From an uncultured Paenibacillaceae bacterium (lineage in GTDB: Bacteria; Bacillota; Bacilli; Paenibacillales; K13), in contig CAJXLT010000001.1 in NCBI GenBank assembly GCA_913056365.1, forward strand, positions 1-64,000: a stretch of 64,000 nucleotides of DNA, given 5' to 3'. The notes beneath the pieces are model-generated. The model was not told where the DNA came from, did no database searches, and saw only the letters and a program-made list of their open reading frames with translations. Positions 46,002-54,978 of this stretch are shown here, piece after piece. Position 1 is the first letter of the stretch. Every line of letters starts with the position of its first letter. The position numbers and the translations under genes were made by a program.

Positions 46002-47182
46002 TGAAGCTGGATAAACAATCGTTGTTCACAGCATTTCATGAGTCGTTCGGCATCACACAAGGCGGGGAGAACGAGCTAAGATTGTTCTTCGCTCCAGGCA
46101 GAGTCAATATGATAGGTGAGCATACGGATTATAACGGCGGTTATGTGTTCCCTGCTGCGCTCACATTCGGAACGTGGATGGTTGCCCGCAGGCGTTCGGA
46201 TCGCAAGCTGCGGCTTGCGTCATTGAATTTTCCAAGTACGCATGAATGCGAGATCGATCATCTCGAATACGCAGAGGAAGACGCATGGGCGAATTACCCG
46301 AAGGCCATACTCGCGCACTTGCAGAAGCATGGCTATAAGAGCAACGGCTATGATCTGCTGTATGCGGGCAATATTCCCGGCTCAGGGCTATCCTCATCGG
46401 CTTCTATTCAATTAGTGACCGCATTCGGAGTCATGCAAGCAGAAGGACATCGTACAGACTTGGTTCAGCTAGCCCTTATTGCGCAGGAATCAGAGAATCA
46501 GTATATGGGTGTGAACTGCGGCATTATGGATCAATTCACAGTGGCGATGGGGGAAGAGGATCACGCGATCTTGCTGAAGTGCGATACGTTGGAATATGAA
46601 CGTGTACCGCTGCGCTTGAATGGATATAAAATACTGATTGCCAACACGAACAAAAGTCGGGGTCTTGTCGATTCAGCTTACAACGAACGCCGCGCACAAT
46701 GTGAGCAAGCCGTAGAGAGTCTCAAAGCCAGCTTCCCCGAGCTGACTGTACTAGGGGAACTGAATGCAGAGCAGCTGAAGGCCAATCTCCATCTTATAAC
46801 AGATAGTACAGTGCGCAAACGGGCTGCGCATGTGATCGAGGAAAATGATCGTGTAGTCGCTTCTGTGCAAGCATTGAAACGGAACGATCTGCACCATTTC
46901 GGTCAATTGATGAGCGCATCTCACGCCTCACTTCGAGATTTGTACGAGGTAAGCTGTCACGAGCTGGATGTGCTTGTTGAGGAGACGTTGAAGCAACAAG
47001 GTGTACTCGGTTCACGTATGACTGGAGCTGGATTCGGCGGCTGTACTGTCTCCATCGTGGCGGAGGATCAGGTAGACGCATGTATCGAGCGGGTCGGATC
47101 AATCTATAGAGAACGAACGAAGCTGCAGGCTGATTTTTACGTTGCGGATATCGGTAAGGGCGTATACGAGGAGAGTGAGTAA
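45998..47182 (+). CDS. galK: Galactokinase
   Basis: 394 aa GHMP kinase. FAPGRVNMIGEHTDYNGG at the N-terminus is the galactose signature, GSGLSSSASIQ the ATP loop, and TGAGFGGCTVSIV the third motif. Phosphorylates galactose to galactose-1-phosphate, the entry to the Leloir pathway. AGAGGAGG ribosome site; coupled to the ROK gene and followed one base later by galE. Confidence 0.97.
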   Translation: MMKLDKQSLFTAFHESFGITQGGENELRLFFAPGRVNMIGEHTDYNGGYVFPAALTFGTWMVARRRSDRKLRLASLNFPSTHECEIDHLEYAEEDAWANYPKAILAHLQKHGYKSNGYDLLYAGNIPGSGLSSSASIQLVTAFGVMQAEGHRTDLVQLALIAQESENQYMGVNCGIMDQFTVAMGEEDHAILLKCDTLEYERVPLRLNGYKILIANTNKSRGLVDSAYNERRAQCEQAVESLKASFPELTVLGELNAEQLKANLHLITDSTVRKRAAHVIEENDRVVASVQALKRNDLHHFGQLMSASHASLRDLYEVSCHELDVLVEETLKQQGVLGSRMTGAGFGGCTVSIVAEDQVDACIERVGSIYRERTKLQADFYVADIGKGVYEESE

Positions 47183-47183
47183 T

Positions 47184-48170
47184 ATGGCAGTCTTAGTGAC
47201 GGGTGGAGCCGGTTATATCGGTTCGCATACAGTAGCGGCATTGCTGGAACGCAAGGAAGACGTAGTTATCGTTGATAATATGATGCAAGGACATCGTGAT
47301 GCTGTGTTGGGCGGTACGGTATGTGTAGGTGACTTGCGCGATCGTTCGTGGTTGGAATCGATTATAGAGAATCACGGTATTACAGAAGTCATTCACTTCG
47401 CCGCTAGCTCGCTCGTAGGCGAGAGTATGCAAGACCCCGGCAAGTATTACGATAATAATGTGTATGGCACATTATGCTTGCTGGAAGCTATGCGCCATCA
47501 GGGCGTGAACCGGATCGTATTCTCCTCGACTGCAGCGACTTATGGAGAGCCGGAACAAGTGCCGATTAGCGAGACGGACTCTACACTCCCAACGAATACG
47601 TACGGCGAAACGAAGCTGGCGATGGAGCAGATGATGAGATGGTTCGATTCGGCCTATGGGATGAAGTACGTTTCCCTTCGATATTTCAATGCAGCCGGCG
47701 CGCTTCCAGACGGCCGAATTGGCGAGGATCACAGTCCGGAGACGCATTTGATTCCACTCATTCTGCAAGTGCCGTTAGGAAAGCGCGATCACATCTCGAT
47801 ATTCGGAGATGACTATCCGACAACAGACGGTACCTGCATCCGTGATTACATTCATGTGTGTGACTTAGCTGATGCGCATATCCTAGCCTTGGAGAAGCTG
47901 CGCCAGGGAGGAGAGAGCAGTATTTATAACCTTGGAAGTGGCAACGGATTCTCAGTCAAGGAAGTCATTGATGTGTGTCGCAAGGTTACTGGACATGCGA
48001 TTCCGGCTATCGTACAGCCGCGCAGAGCAGGGGACCCGGCAGTGCTTATCGCATCCAGTGCGCGTGTTCAATCAGAGTTAGGCTGGAGTCCGAAACGGGA
48101 TAGTCTGGAAGCGATAGTGGGCGATGCTTGGCGATGGCACCTAGCGAATCCCAATGGCTATCGACAGTGA
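47184..48170 (+). CDS. galE: UDP-glucose 4-epimerase
   Basis: 328 aa from the ATG at 47184 (MAVLVTGGAGYIGSH); the frame is open further upstream inside galK. Extended SDR with the NAD motif GGAGYIG, catalytic Ser and YGETK, and RYFNAAGA. Interconverts UDP-galactose and UDP-glucose. Ribosome site GAGGAG lies within the end of galK. Confidence 0.97.
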   Translation: MAVLVTGGAGYIGSHTVAALLERKEDVVIVDNMMQGHRDAVLGGTVCVGDLRDRSWLESIIENHGITEVIHFAASSLVGESMQDPGKYYDNNVYGTLCLLEAMRHQGVNRIVFSSTAATYGEPEQVPISETDSTLPTNTYGETKLAMEQMMRWFDSAYGMKYVSLRYFNAAGALPDGRIGEDHSPETHLIPLILQVPLGKRDHISIFGDDYPTTDGTCIRDYIHVCDLADAHILALEKLRQGGESSIYNLGSGNGFSVKEVIDVCRKVTGHAIPAIVQPRRAGDPAVLIASSARVQSELGWSPKRDSLEAIVGDAWRWHLANPNGYRQ

Positions 48171-48206
48171 TACATGGGAATGGCGAACAGTGAGGGGGAT
48201 GGGAGT

Positions 48207-49772
48207 ATGAGTTTGGCCGCACATATAGAACGGCTGTTGCGCTTCGGTTATGCGAATGAATTGCTGAAGGAAGAAGATTGTATTCCTGTGCGCAACGCAC
48301 TCTTGGATTTGTTCGGACTGGAAGAGCCTGTGTCAGAGGATGCGTATCGTCTCATTCAGCAGGAGCCTATTCCAGCGAGTGCTTCGGAGATTGTAGATCG
48401 AATGCTTGATGAAGCTTGCCGCAGTGGTATGCTGACGGATCATTCTATGACGGTGCGTGATCTGTGGGATGCGCGCATAATGGGACTGCTCATGCCGCGT
48501 CAATCAGAGGTAACAAGCAGGTTCTGGGAAACGGCCAAGCATTCGATTCAGCAAGCGACGGATAACTATTACGCTATGTCGATTGCATCCAACTACATTC
48601 GTATGGATCGAATTCGCAACAATGAATATTGGACCACGCCAACATCGTATGGTGAGTTAGAAATGACTATCAACTTATCCAAGCCGGAGAAGGACCCGGA
48701 GGAAATCGCTGCTGAGCGCAATGCGCCTAAGCGTCATTACCCGAAATGTCTGTTATGCCTAGAGAACGTTGGTTATGCGGGGCGACTGAATCATCCCGCA
48801 CGGCAAAATCACCGTGTCATTCCGGTGGATATTGCAGGCGATCAATGGTACTTGCAATATTCTCCATACGTATATTATAGAGAACATAGTATCTTATTCT
48901 CAGGCGAGCATCGTCCGATGCGTATAGAACCAGCAACCTTCGAGAGATTGCTTGATTTCGTCGGTCGGTTTCCCCACTATTTCGTTGGATCGAATGCAGA
49001 CTTGCCGATCGTAGGCGGATCGATTCTGAATCATGATCATTTTCAGGGAGGTAGACATGTCTTCCCGATGGAGCAAGCGGAGGCGAATGGATGGTACTGT
49101 CATTCGAACTACTCAGAGATACAGGCAGCATCAGTGAAGTGGCCGCTCTCTGTCATACGCTTGTCTGGACGGGATCGCGCGACACTGGCTCAACTTGCAG
49201 CCGAGCTTCTAGCCCGTTGGCGTCAGTACGAAGATACCGATGCTGACATTATCGCACATAGTTCAAGCGAAGGACGATCGGTTCCGCATAATACGATTAC
49301 CCCGATCGCCCGCGTGAACGCAGCAGGAGATTATGAGCTTGATCTGGTGCTTCGCAATAACCGTACTTCGAAGGAGCATCCGCATGGTATCTTCCACCCG
49401 CATCAGGAGCTCCATCATATCAAGAAGGAGAATATTGGATTAATCGAAGTGATGGGACTGGCAGTGTTGCCTGGGAGATTGCAATCGGAATTAAGTGCAA
49501 TTCGCAACATACTAACAGGTAACCGGCTGTATGACGTGCAGGAGCTGCACAGCGACGAGATGATGTCTAAGCACAGTGCGTGGATAAGTGAGCTAGTACA
49601 ACAATGGGGAACTGCTTTGTCAGATGACCAAGCTATGCGTGTATTGCAAGATGCGGTTGGCGCTAAGTTCCTTCAAGTATTGACACATGCAGGTGTATTC
49701 AAGCCAACACCGACAGGCCGAGCAGCGTTCGACCGCTGGATGAAGAGTGCTGGTTTCGAGAAGATCGAATAG
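48207..49772 (+). CDS. galT: UDP-glucose--hexose-1-phosphate uridylyltransferase, GalT type 2
   Basis: 521 aa from the ATG at 48207 after GGGAG; an ATG at 48174 in frame is weaker. Long Bacillota-type GalT with a degenerate N-terminal region, CLLCLENVGYAGRLNHPARQNH with paired cysteines, and the active-site-like NHDHFQGG and HTIT-type PHNTITPIA segments. Swaps UMP between UDP-glucose and galactose-1-phosphate. Last gene of the gal operon. Confidence 0.95.
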   Translation: MSLAAHIERLLRFGYANELLKEEDCIPVRNALLDLFGLEEPVSEDAYRLIQQEPIPASASEIVDRMLDEACRSGMLTDHSMTVRDLWDARIMGLLMPRQSEVTSRFWETAKHSIQQATDNYYAMSIASNYIRMDRIRNNEYWTTPTSYGELEMTINLSKPEKDPEEIAAERNAPKRHYPKCLLCLENVGYAGRLNHPARQNHRVIPVDIAGDQWYLQYSPYVYYREHSILFSGEHRPMRIEPATFERLLDFVGRFPHYFVGSNADLPIVGGSILNHDHFQGGRHVFPMEQAEANGWYCHSNYSEIQAASVKWPLSVIRLSGRDRATLAQLAAELLARWRQYEDTDADIIAHSSSEGRSVPHNTITPIARVNAAGDYELDLVLRNNRTSKEHPHGIFHPHQELHHIKKENIGLIEVMGLAVLPGRLQSELSAIRNILTGNRLYDVQELHSDEMMSKHSAWISELVQQWGTALSDDQAMRVLQDAVGAKFLQVLTHAGVFKPTPTGRAAFDRWMKSAGFEKIE

Positions 49773-49866
49773 GACGATCCCTGCATCGTTCTATTCTTTC
49801 AATGGCGAATGTAAGAAATTACATAGAGGGATTTCCTTGCTGCTGGCGAAATTTGACCAGATCGTA

Positions 49867-49945
49867 ACTTTGATTCATCGCCGATGGCGATCTGATCAAA
49901 GCAACGTGACTTTGATTCATCGCCGATGGCGATCTGATCAAAGCA
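49867..49945. repeat. Two identical 37-bp hairpin units, 5 bases apart
   Basis: The units 49867-49903 and 49909-49945 are identical and each folds on itself: ctttgat/atcaaag outside and atcgcc/ggcgat inside. They lie between galT and the surface protein gene, without a U tail, so they are not typical terminators. Paired operator or RNA-stability element are options. Confidence 0.8.
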
Positions 49946-49991
49946 CGGACATGTCACGCTTTCATATTGGCAGAAGCAGGAGGATAATCGA

Positions 49992-50960
49992 ATGAAACCA
50001 GCTAGAGGATTTCTGCTTGGTATTGTTGTCGGCGGTATATGTACAGGCGGGATCGGTTACGCCGCTACGAACACCATCCAAATCGACGTCACCATGCCGC
50101 AGGTCACTTATTGGTACGACGGCAAGCGTGTGAACGATGAAGAAATGACGAATGTGCCCGACACCATCGCGTATCAGGATGTCTATTATGTCCCGGCTCG
50201 CTCGTTCGCAGAGGGCTTAGGCCACGAGGTGACCTACGATGCCGCAACGCAGGAAGTGAATATTTACGATGTAAGGGATCTTGCGTTCGATGTCATCGAG
50301 GCTGGAGAAGCACCGAAGGAGCTTGTCGGCTGGGTGGGACAATCGAAGTCACTTTCGATGGCGCAAGTAAGAGAATATGCAGGGGATACATACATATTAA
50401 TGACAAGAGGCAAGCACATAACAGGCGGATATCGTGTAGAGGTTCAACAGCTGAAGCAATATTCGGACAAGATCGAGCTTATCGCCAAGTATACGAATCC
50501 AGAGAGAGGCATGCTTATGACTACGGAAGTCTCCTACCCTTATGTGCTGCTGCGAGTTGAAGGGACGGATTTGCCGCCGATTGAATTTCATGAAGCGCAT
50601 GGTGAACCGATTCCAGTATTGAAAGGGCTTACGTACTTGCCTGCTGTAGTAGAAGCGCGCGAATCTGTAAGCTTGTTCGAACCACAGTGGGGAGATGGAA
50701 CGGTGATGATTAGCGGTGCTGCAAGAACGTTCGCAGGACAGCTGTCTATCGCCTTGCTGGATGCGAATGGGGAACCTTCACAGGAGCGTAAAGTCCAGGC
50801 CTCTGCTCATGCGCCGGATTGGGGAATGTTCGAAGCTGTATTTGACTGGGATGAAAGGTCGGATAAGTTGTACTTGCGTGTCGAGGTAATGGATGCAGAT
50901 GAAGTGTATGCGGATGAGCTGATGCAAGTAGTGATAGACTCCCCCGAATCAGTGGAATGA
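49992..50960 (+). CDS. Exported stalk-domain protein with PrcB-like and Gmad2 domains
   Basis: 322 aa. Signal peptide at residues 1-25 (GFLLGIVVGGICTGGIGYA|A). Three modules follow: a copper-amine-oxidase N-terminal-like stalk domain (about 30-90, YVPARSFAEGLGHEVTYD), a PrcB C-terminal-like beta domain (about 100-190, GGYRVEVQQLKQYSDKIEL) and a Gmad2 immunoglobulin-like domain (about 215-318, ISGAARTFAGQLS, HAPDWGMFEA). Gmad2 is linked to sporulation and germination proteins. AGGAGG ribosome site. Confidence 0.85.
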   Translation: MKPARGFLLGIVVGGICTGGIGYAATNTIQIDVTMPQVTYWYDGKRVNDEEMTNVPDTIAYQDVYYVPARSFAEGLGHEVTYDAATQEVNIYDVRDLAFDVIEAGEAPKELVGWVGQSKSLSMAQVREYAGDTYILMTRGKHITGGYRVEVQQLKQYSDKIELIAKYTNPERGMLMTTEVSYPYVLLRVEGTDLPPIEFHEAHGEPIPVLKGLTYLPAVVEARESVSLFEPQWGDGTVMISGAARTFAGQLSIALLDANGEPSQERKVQASAHAPDWGMFEAVFDWDERSDKLYLRVEVMDADEVYADELMQVVIDSPESVE

Positions 50961-51039
50961 GACCGTGGCAATCGTTGACAAAGCATGATATGATAAGAGA
51001 TAGTGGACACTTCGGACAACGGTAAGGAGGCACATCCAG

Positions 51040-51429
51040 TTGTTGAAACGAAATTTGACTGGTATCATTAGAAGCCACGAGAGCACGGGGGAAAAAGCGC
51101 GTTATAAAGAGTTGAAGACAAGGTATTATCGGCTCTCTAAGGAACAGACTTGGGAAGAGGTAGTGCTAGTCCTCAAGAAGATGCCTGGATATAAGCTGCT
51201 TCATGAAGTGAAGAGTGTGGGAGAAATCGTGCTGGAGAAGAAGACGGTCCTTGGCCGTGTGCAAGACATCACGCTTACCTTATTCGCGATTACGCCAGCG
51301 AAGACAGCGATTGACATTTATTCAGCTTCACGAGGCTCATTCGGAGATTTCGGTTCCAACTATCGGGTTATTCTGGAGATATTCAAGCAACTCGACCGCA
51401 AGCTCGCTGCTTATAAGGAAGCGCAATAA
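51040..51429 (+). CDS. DUF1499-like protein
   Basis: 129 aa, TTG start after AAGGAGG. The end AIDIYSASRGSFGDFGSN-RVI matches the DUF1499 pattern of R/YS-SR---D-G-N-RRI. No signal peptide. Function unknown. A terminator follows at 51432. Confidence 0.65.
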   Translation: MLKRNLTGIIRSHESTGEKARYKELKTRYYRLSKEQTWEEVVLVLKKMPGYKLLHEVKSVGEIVLEKKTVLGRVQDITLTLFAITPAKTAIDIYSASRGSFGDFGSNYRVILEIFKQLDRKLAAYKEAQ

Positions 51430-51431
51430 TG

Positions 51432-51464
51432 ACAATAACCGCAGGATCATCCTGCGGTTATTGT
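51432..51464. terminator. Bidirectional terminator
   Basis: A perfect stem of acaataaccgcaggat and its complement with a minimal loop, between the convergent DUF1499-like and tpx genes. Confidence 0.85.
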
Positions 51465-51484
51465 ATGTGTGTGCGGCGTGCTGC

Positions 51485-52003
51485 TTATCCGATCAACTGC
51501 TTGACAGCAGCAATGGCTTGCTCGTAGTTCGGATGCTCTGTCATTTCGCTTAAGTATTCTGTATAAGAGATGTTGTTATCCTTGTCGATGACGAAGATGG
51601 CGCGCATGTCCAGAGCCAGTTCCTTGATGAATACGCCGTAATCGGTACCGAAGGAACGCTCTTTATAGTCGGACAATGTGATGACTTGGTCGACACCTGC
51701 TGCACCGCACCAACGAGCTTGGGCGAATGGAAGATCTACGCTGACGGTTAAGATGGCGACGTCATCTCCTAGATTAGCTGCTTCTTCGTTGAAGCGGCGG
51801 GTTTGTGCGTCACAAACACCGGTATCCAGAGAAGGAACTACGCTGATCAGCTTAACTTTGCCAGCATAATCACTCAGGCTGACTTGTGTCATCAGGTCTT
51901 TGTTCAACTTGAAGTCGGGAGCCTTGTCACCAGCCTTCAGTTCGGGACCTACTAGTGTAATCGGGTTGCCTTTCAATGTGTAGCCGCTGCGTTCTTGTGC
52001 CAC
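51485..52003 (-). CDS. tpx: Thiol peroxidase (atypical 2-Cys peroxiredoxin)
   Basis: 172 aa, GTG start after AGGAGGAA. Peroxidatic Cys64 in [16 protein letters not shown] and resolving Cys99 in ARWCGAAG. Reduces hydroperoxides using thioredoxin. Single gene. Confidence 0.97.
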   Translation of the reverse strand: MAQERSGYTLKGNPITLVGPELKAGDKAPDFKLNKDLMTQVSLSDYAGKVKLISVVPSLDTGVCDAQTRRFNEEAANLGDDVAILTVSVDLPFAQARWCGAAGVDQVITLSDYKERSFGTDYGVFIKELALDMRAIFVIDKDNNISYTEYLSEMTEHPNYEQAIAAVKQLIG

Positions 52004-52181
52004 GAATCATTCCTCCTAAACGAAATTATGGTGATTTTAGCAACATTCTTGTTCATTATAAGCATTATGCAAGGGGCTTGTCCAATGCTGACGGGCATTC
52101 GTGCGCATATAGACATAAGTTTATTGAAACCAATTGGTAGCCCGCGCGTTGTATATATAGAGTGTATGAGGAGGCGAATGG

Positions 52182-52799
52182 ATGATATTCCTACGCTATG
52201 AAAGCTTCGGCGGTTTTCTGAAGTTGTATCCGGTAACTTCGGTGCTCATCGCAGCTAATCTGGTCATGTTTGTCCTTACGATGCTGAATGGCGGATCGAC
52301 GAACGGTGAAACGCTGTATCGATTCGGTGGTTTGTTCCCGCCGGAAATGGATAGCTGGCAGGACATGTGGCGATTAGTTGGAGCGATGTTCCTGCATGCC
52401 GGATTTGATCATCTGTTGTTTAATATGTTCGCCATGGTCATATTCGCGCCGCCGCTTGAACGAGTATTTGGCAGCTTGCGATATGGACTTTTCTATATGC
52501 TGTGCGGGATTGCTGGAAGCGTACTCAGTATGACGATTCTGTATGATACGTTATCAGTAGGGGCATCCGGTGCTATATATGGTTTCTACGGAGCTTACTT
52601 GTTCTTGATTCTCTTCCGCAAGCAAGCGCTGGACCCGCCGTCCAAGAAGACAATTCAGATTATACTAGGCATAGGCATTGTATATTCCATCGTTGCGCCG
52701 AACATTAATCTATGGGGACACTTAGGCGGATTTGTTGCCGGATTCATCCTGTTCCCCTCATTCATACGAAGGTTAACGAAGCCGCCTCAATCGTCATAA
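52182..52799 (+). CDS. Rhomboid-family intramembrane serine protease
   Basis: 205 aa, six helices. Oxyanion-side HAGFDHLLFNMFAM, catalytic Ser in GASGAIYGFYGAY and catalytic His in NLWGHLGGFVAG. Start after GAGGAGG. Substrates unknown. Confidence 0.93.
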   Translation: MIFLRYESFGGFLKLYPVTSVLIAANLVMFVLTMLNGGSTNGETLYRFGGLFPPEMDSWQDMWRLVGAMFLHAGFDHLLFNMFAMVIFAPPLERVFGSLRYGLFYMLCGIAGSVLSMTILYDTLSVGASGAIYGFYGAYLFLILFRKQALDPPSKKTIQIILGIGIVYSIVAPNINLWGHLGGFVAGFILFPSFIRRLTKPPQSS

Positions 52800-52854
52800 G
52801 GCAGCTAGTATCTATAGATTAGTCGGTTGATTATCGTTGAAGGGAAAGAGATAA

Positions 52855-53739
52855 GTGGAGCTCAGACAGCTGCAATACTTTGTTGAGGTTGCTAAGAAAC
52901 AACACGTAACACAAGCCGCAGAAGAACTGCATGTGGCCCAGTCGGCCGTCAGTCGACAAATTCACCAACTGGAGGAAGAGCTCGGTGTGAAGCTGTTCGT
53001 ACAACAAGGTCGTAATTTGAGCTTGACGCCGGTAGGTCATATGTTTCTCGAAAGGGCTGATGCGATATTGACCGATCTGCATCGGGCTGTTCATGCTGTC
53101 CAAGAATTTATGGACCCTGAGCTTGGTGAGGTGCGGATTGGGTTTCCGCATAGTCTAGGCGTCAATATGGTTCCCCGTATTATATCCACATTCCGTCAGG
53201 AACATCCGAATGTGAGGTTTCGGTTCAAGCAAGGCAAGTACAATGTTCTAATTCAGGCTGTATTATGCGGTGAAGTTGATCTAGCCTTCATATCACCTTG
53301 TCCGCAGAAGCACGATCAGTTGACCGGAGAAGTATTGTTGACCGAAGAAATATTCGCAACACTGCCGCCGAATCATATCTTGGCAGGCGAGCGGTCCATT
53401 AAGCTCGAGCAGCTGAAGAATGAGCCGTTCGTTCTATTCGGCGAAGGGTATTCGCTCCGTCCAATCGTCTGGGAAGCTTGCCGCAATGCAGGATTCACCC
53501 CGAAGATCAGCTTCGAAGGTGAGGAGACGGATACGATTCGAGGATTGGTGGCTGCAGGCATGGGTGTAAGCTTGTTGCCTGACTTGGCGTTGAAGGATTG
53601 TTCAGGCTTGCAGCCGGTGAAGGTAAAGATTGCAGACCAGAAGGTAACCCGGACGATCGGCATTATTCGCCGTAGTAACGAGAAGCTCCCGACAGTAGCA
53701 GAGGTATTCCGTAGGTTCTTACTGGCTTACTTCAATTAA
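52855..53739 (+). CDS. LysR-family regulator, GltC-like
   Basis: 294 aa, GTG start. Winged-helix N-terminus MELRQLQYFVEVAKKQHVTQ and AQSAVSRQIHQLEEELGVKLF resemble B. subtilis GltC closely, and similarity continues through the ligand domain (PHSLGVNMVPRIIS, RFKQGKYNVLIQAV, ATGMGVSLLP-type end). GltC activates glutamate synthase genes, but no gltAB is nearby, so the target is unknown. Confidence 0.85.
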   Translation: MELRQLQYFVEVAKKQHVTQAAEELHVAQSAVSRQIHQLEEELGVKLFVQQGRNLSLTPVGHMFLERADAILTDLHRAVHAVQEFMDPELGEVRIGFPHSLGVNMVPRIISTFRQEHPNVRFRFKQGKYNVLIQAVLCGEVDLAFISPCPQKHDQLTGEVLLTEEIFATLPPNHILAGERSIKLEQLKNEPFVLFGEGYSLRPIVWEACRNAGFTPKISFEGEETDTIRGLVAAGMGVSLLPDLALKDCSGLQPVKVKIADQKVTRTIGIIRRSNEKLPTVAEVFRRFLLAYFN

Positions 53740-53758
53740 TTGCATCGGTATCATTAAA

Positions 53759-53810
53759 ATAAGCTGCCCCGTTCCCGACGTGACATAGTCGGAAGCGGGG
53801 CGGCTTATTT
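53759..53810. terminator. Bidirectional terminator
   Basis: aataagctgccccgttcccgac pairs with gtcggaagcggggcggcttatt, between the convergent LysR and metallopeptidase genes. Confidence 0.85.
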
Positions 53811-53840
53811 CTCTATGGTGCTGTGATGGTAGTAGCGATG

Positions 53841-54518
53841 TTACTCACGATTATTGAAGATCATAATGAATTTCAGCAGTTCAAGAAGTGAGATCAATGC
53901 AGCAGCGACGTACGTTAATGCAGCCGCATTCAGCACCTTGGCTACTCCTTTCTCCTCATCGTTCGTAATGAACCCTTCTGCGACCATTTCCGCACGGGCA
54001 CGGTTGCTTGCGTTGAACTCGACAGGCAGTGTAACGAGCTGGAAAGCGACTGCCGCGCTGAAGAAGATGATGCCGAGCAACAGCAGGTTGGTAGCAGCGA
54101 AGAATATTCCTGCAAGCAGTAGGAACGGCGCGACACCGGAAGTGATGTTCACAAGCGGGAACATCCGATGGCGCATGACGAGCATAGGATAATGCACCTT
54201 ATGCTGGATAGCATGACCGACTTCGTGACAAGCGACAGACAGAGCCGAGATGGACCGCTCATAATAGACGGGCTCAGACAGTCGTACGACACGATGAATC
54301 GGGTCATAATGGTCTGTTAGCATGCCTTTGACCGGTTCGATCGGCACATCGCTTAAGCCATTGGCATCGAGCATTCTGCGGGCTGCATCGTAGCCGGTCA
54401 TGCCGGAGCTGTTGGCTACTTGCGCCCAACGCTTGAACGTGCCTTTGACACGGAATTGCGCCCACATCGAAATCCCGAATGCGATAATGATTAGAAAGTC
54501 CATTGGATGAAAAAACAT
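53841..54518 (-). CDS. YugP-like zinc metallopeptidase
   Basis: 225 aa from the ATG at 54518 after GGAGG; the frame is open to 54542. Four membrane segments and the zinc motif ACHEVGHAIQH. Family PF04298-type membrane protease; physiological target unknown. Confidence 0.9.
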   Translation of the reverse strand: MFFHPMDFLIIIAFGISMWAQFRVKGTFKRWAQVANSSGMTGYDAARRMLDANGLSDVPIEPVKGMLTDHYDPIHRVVRLSEPVYYERSISALSVACHEVGHAIQHKVHYPMLVMRHRMFPLVNITSGVAPFLLLAGIFFAATNLLLLGIIFFSAAVAFQLVTLPVEFNASNRARAEMVAEGFITNDEEKGVAKVLNAAALTYVAAALISLLELLKFIMIFNNRE

Positions 54519-54797
54519 GTCAACATTCCTCCATCTATTCATTCTTATTGATAATGAGTGATATCCAGCTCGCTATCCATCATTTCCATACGTATAAGCA
54601 GTCGCTTGGTTTCAATATACAATAATGCTCCTCCTGCCAACTACCGCTTAGTATAAGCCATTGTGAACATCTCAAGTAATGGAAATGAACACTAAGAAAA
54701 AGTGAAAATATGAAGCAACGACTTATAGAACGGTGAAGCTCATTCCACGAAAGTATATGGTTGTTGAATACTTGATATGGAAAATAGTTATACACAA

Positions 54798-54814
54798 TGT
54801 AAGCTTTTCTTACT
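54798..54814. promoter_or_regulatory. Possible upstream GlnR/TnrA site
   Basis: tgtaa gcttttc ttact matches TGTNA-N7-TNACA at all but the last base. It lies about 80 bases upstream of the amtB -35, where an activating GlnR site would be expected. Confidence 0.4.
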
Positions 54815-54894
54815 TATCCTCGCGAAAAAACGAATTATCACACCCGTTTCGAAACCTATTCTTCGGATTTTTTAATATTTTTGGCTAAAAAGTA

Positions 54895-54923
54895 TTGTCA
54901 AACGAAGCATAACCCCCTATAAT
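54895..54923 (+). promoter_or_regulatory. amtB promoter
   Basis: ttgtca (54895-54900), exactly 17 bases, perfect tataat (54918-54923). Transcription would begin near 54930. Confidence 0.8.
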
Positions 54924-54944
54924 GACATTAAGTATTTCGTTATA

Positions 54945-54961
54945 TGTTAATAAACCTAACA
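54945..54961. promoter_or_regulatory. GlnR/TnrA box between the amtB promoter and start codon
   Basis: tgtta ataaacc taaca is an exact match to TGTNA-N7-TNACA and a perfect inverted repeat. Located just after the predicted transcription start, it suits repression by GlnR when nitrogen is plentiful. Confidence 0.88.
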
Positions 54962-54978
54962 CATGAGGAGTGGTCAAT

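Noticed and set aside
49867-49945. Minimal CRISPR or terminator
   Set aside because: Only two units with a 5-base gap and no U tail.
49747-49995. 82-aa ORF with repeated VTLIHRRWRSDQS
   Set aside because: Arises from the duplicated hairpin units read in frame; no ribosome site.
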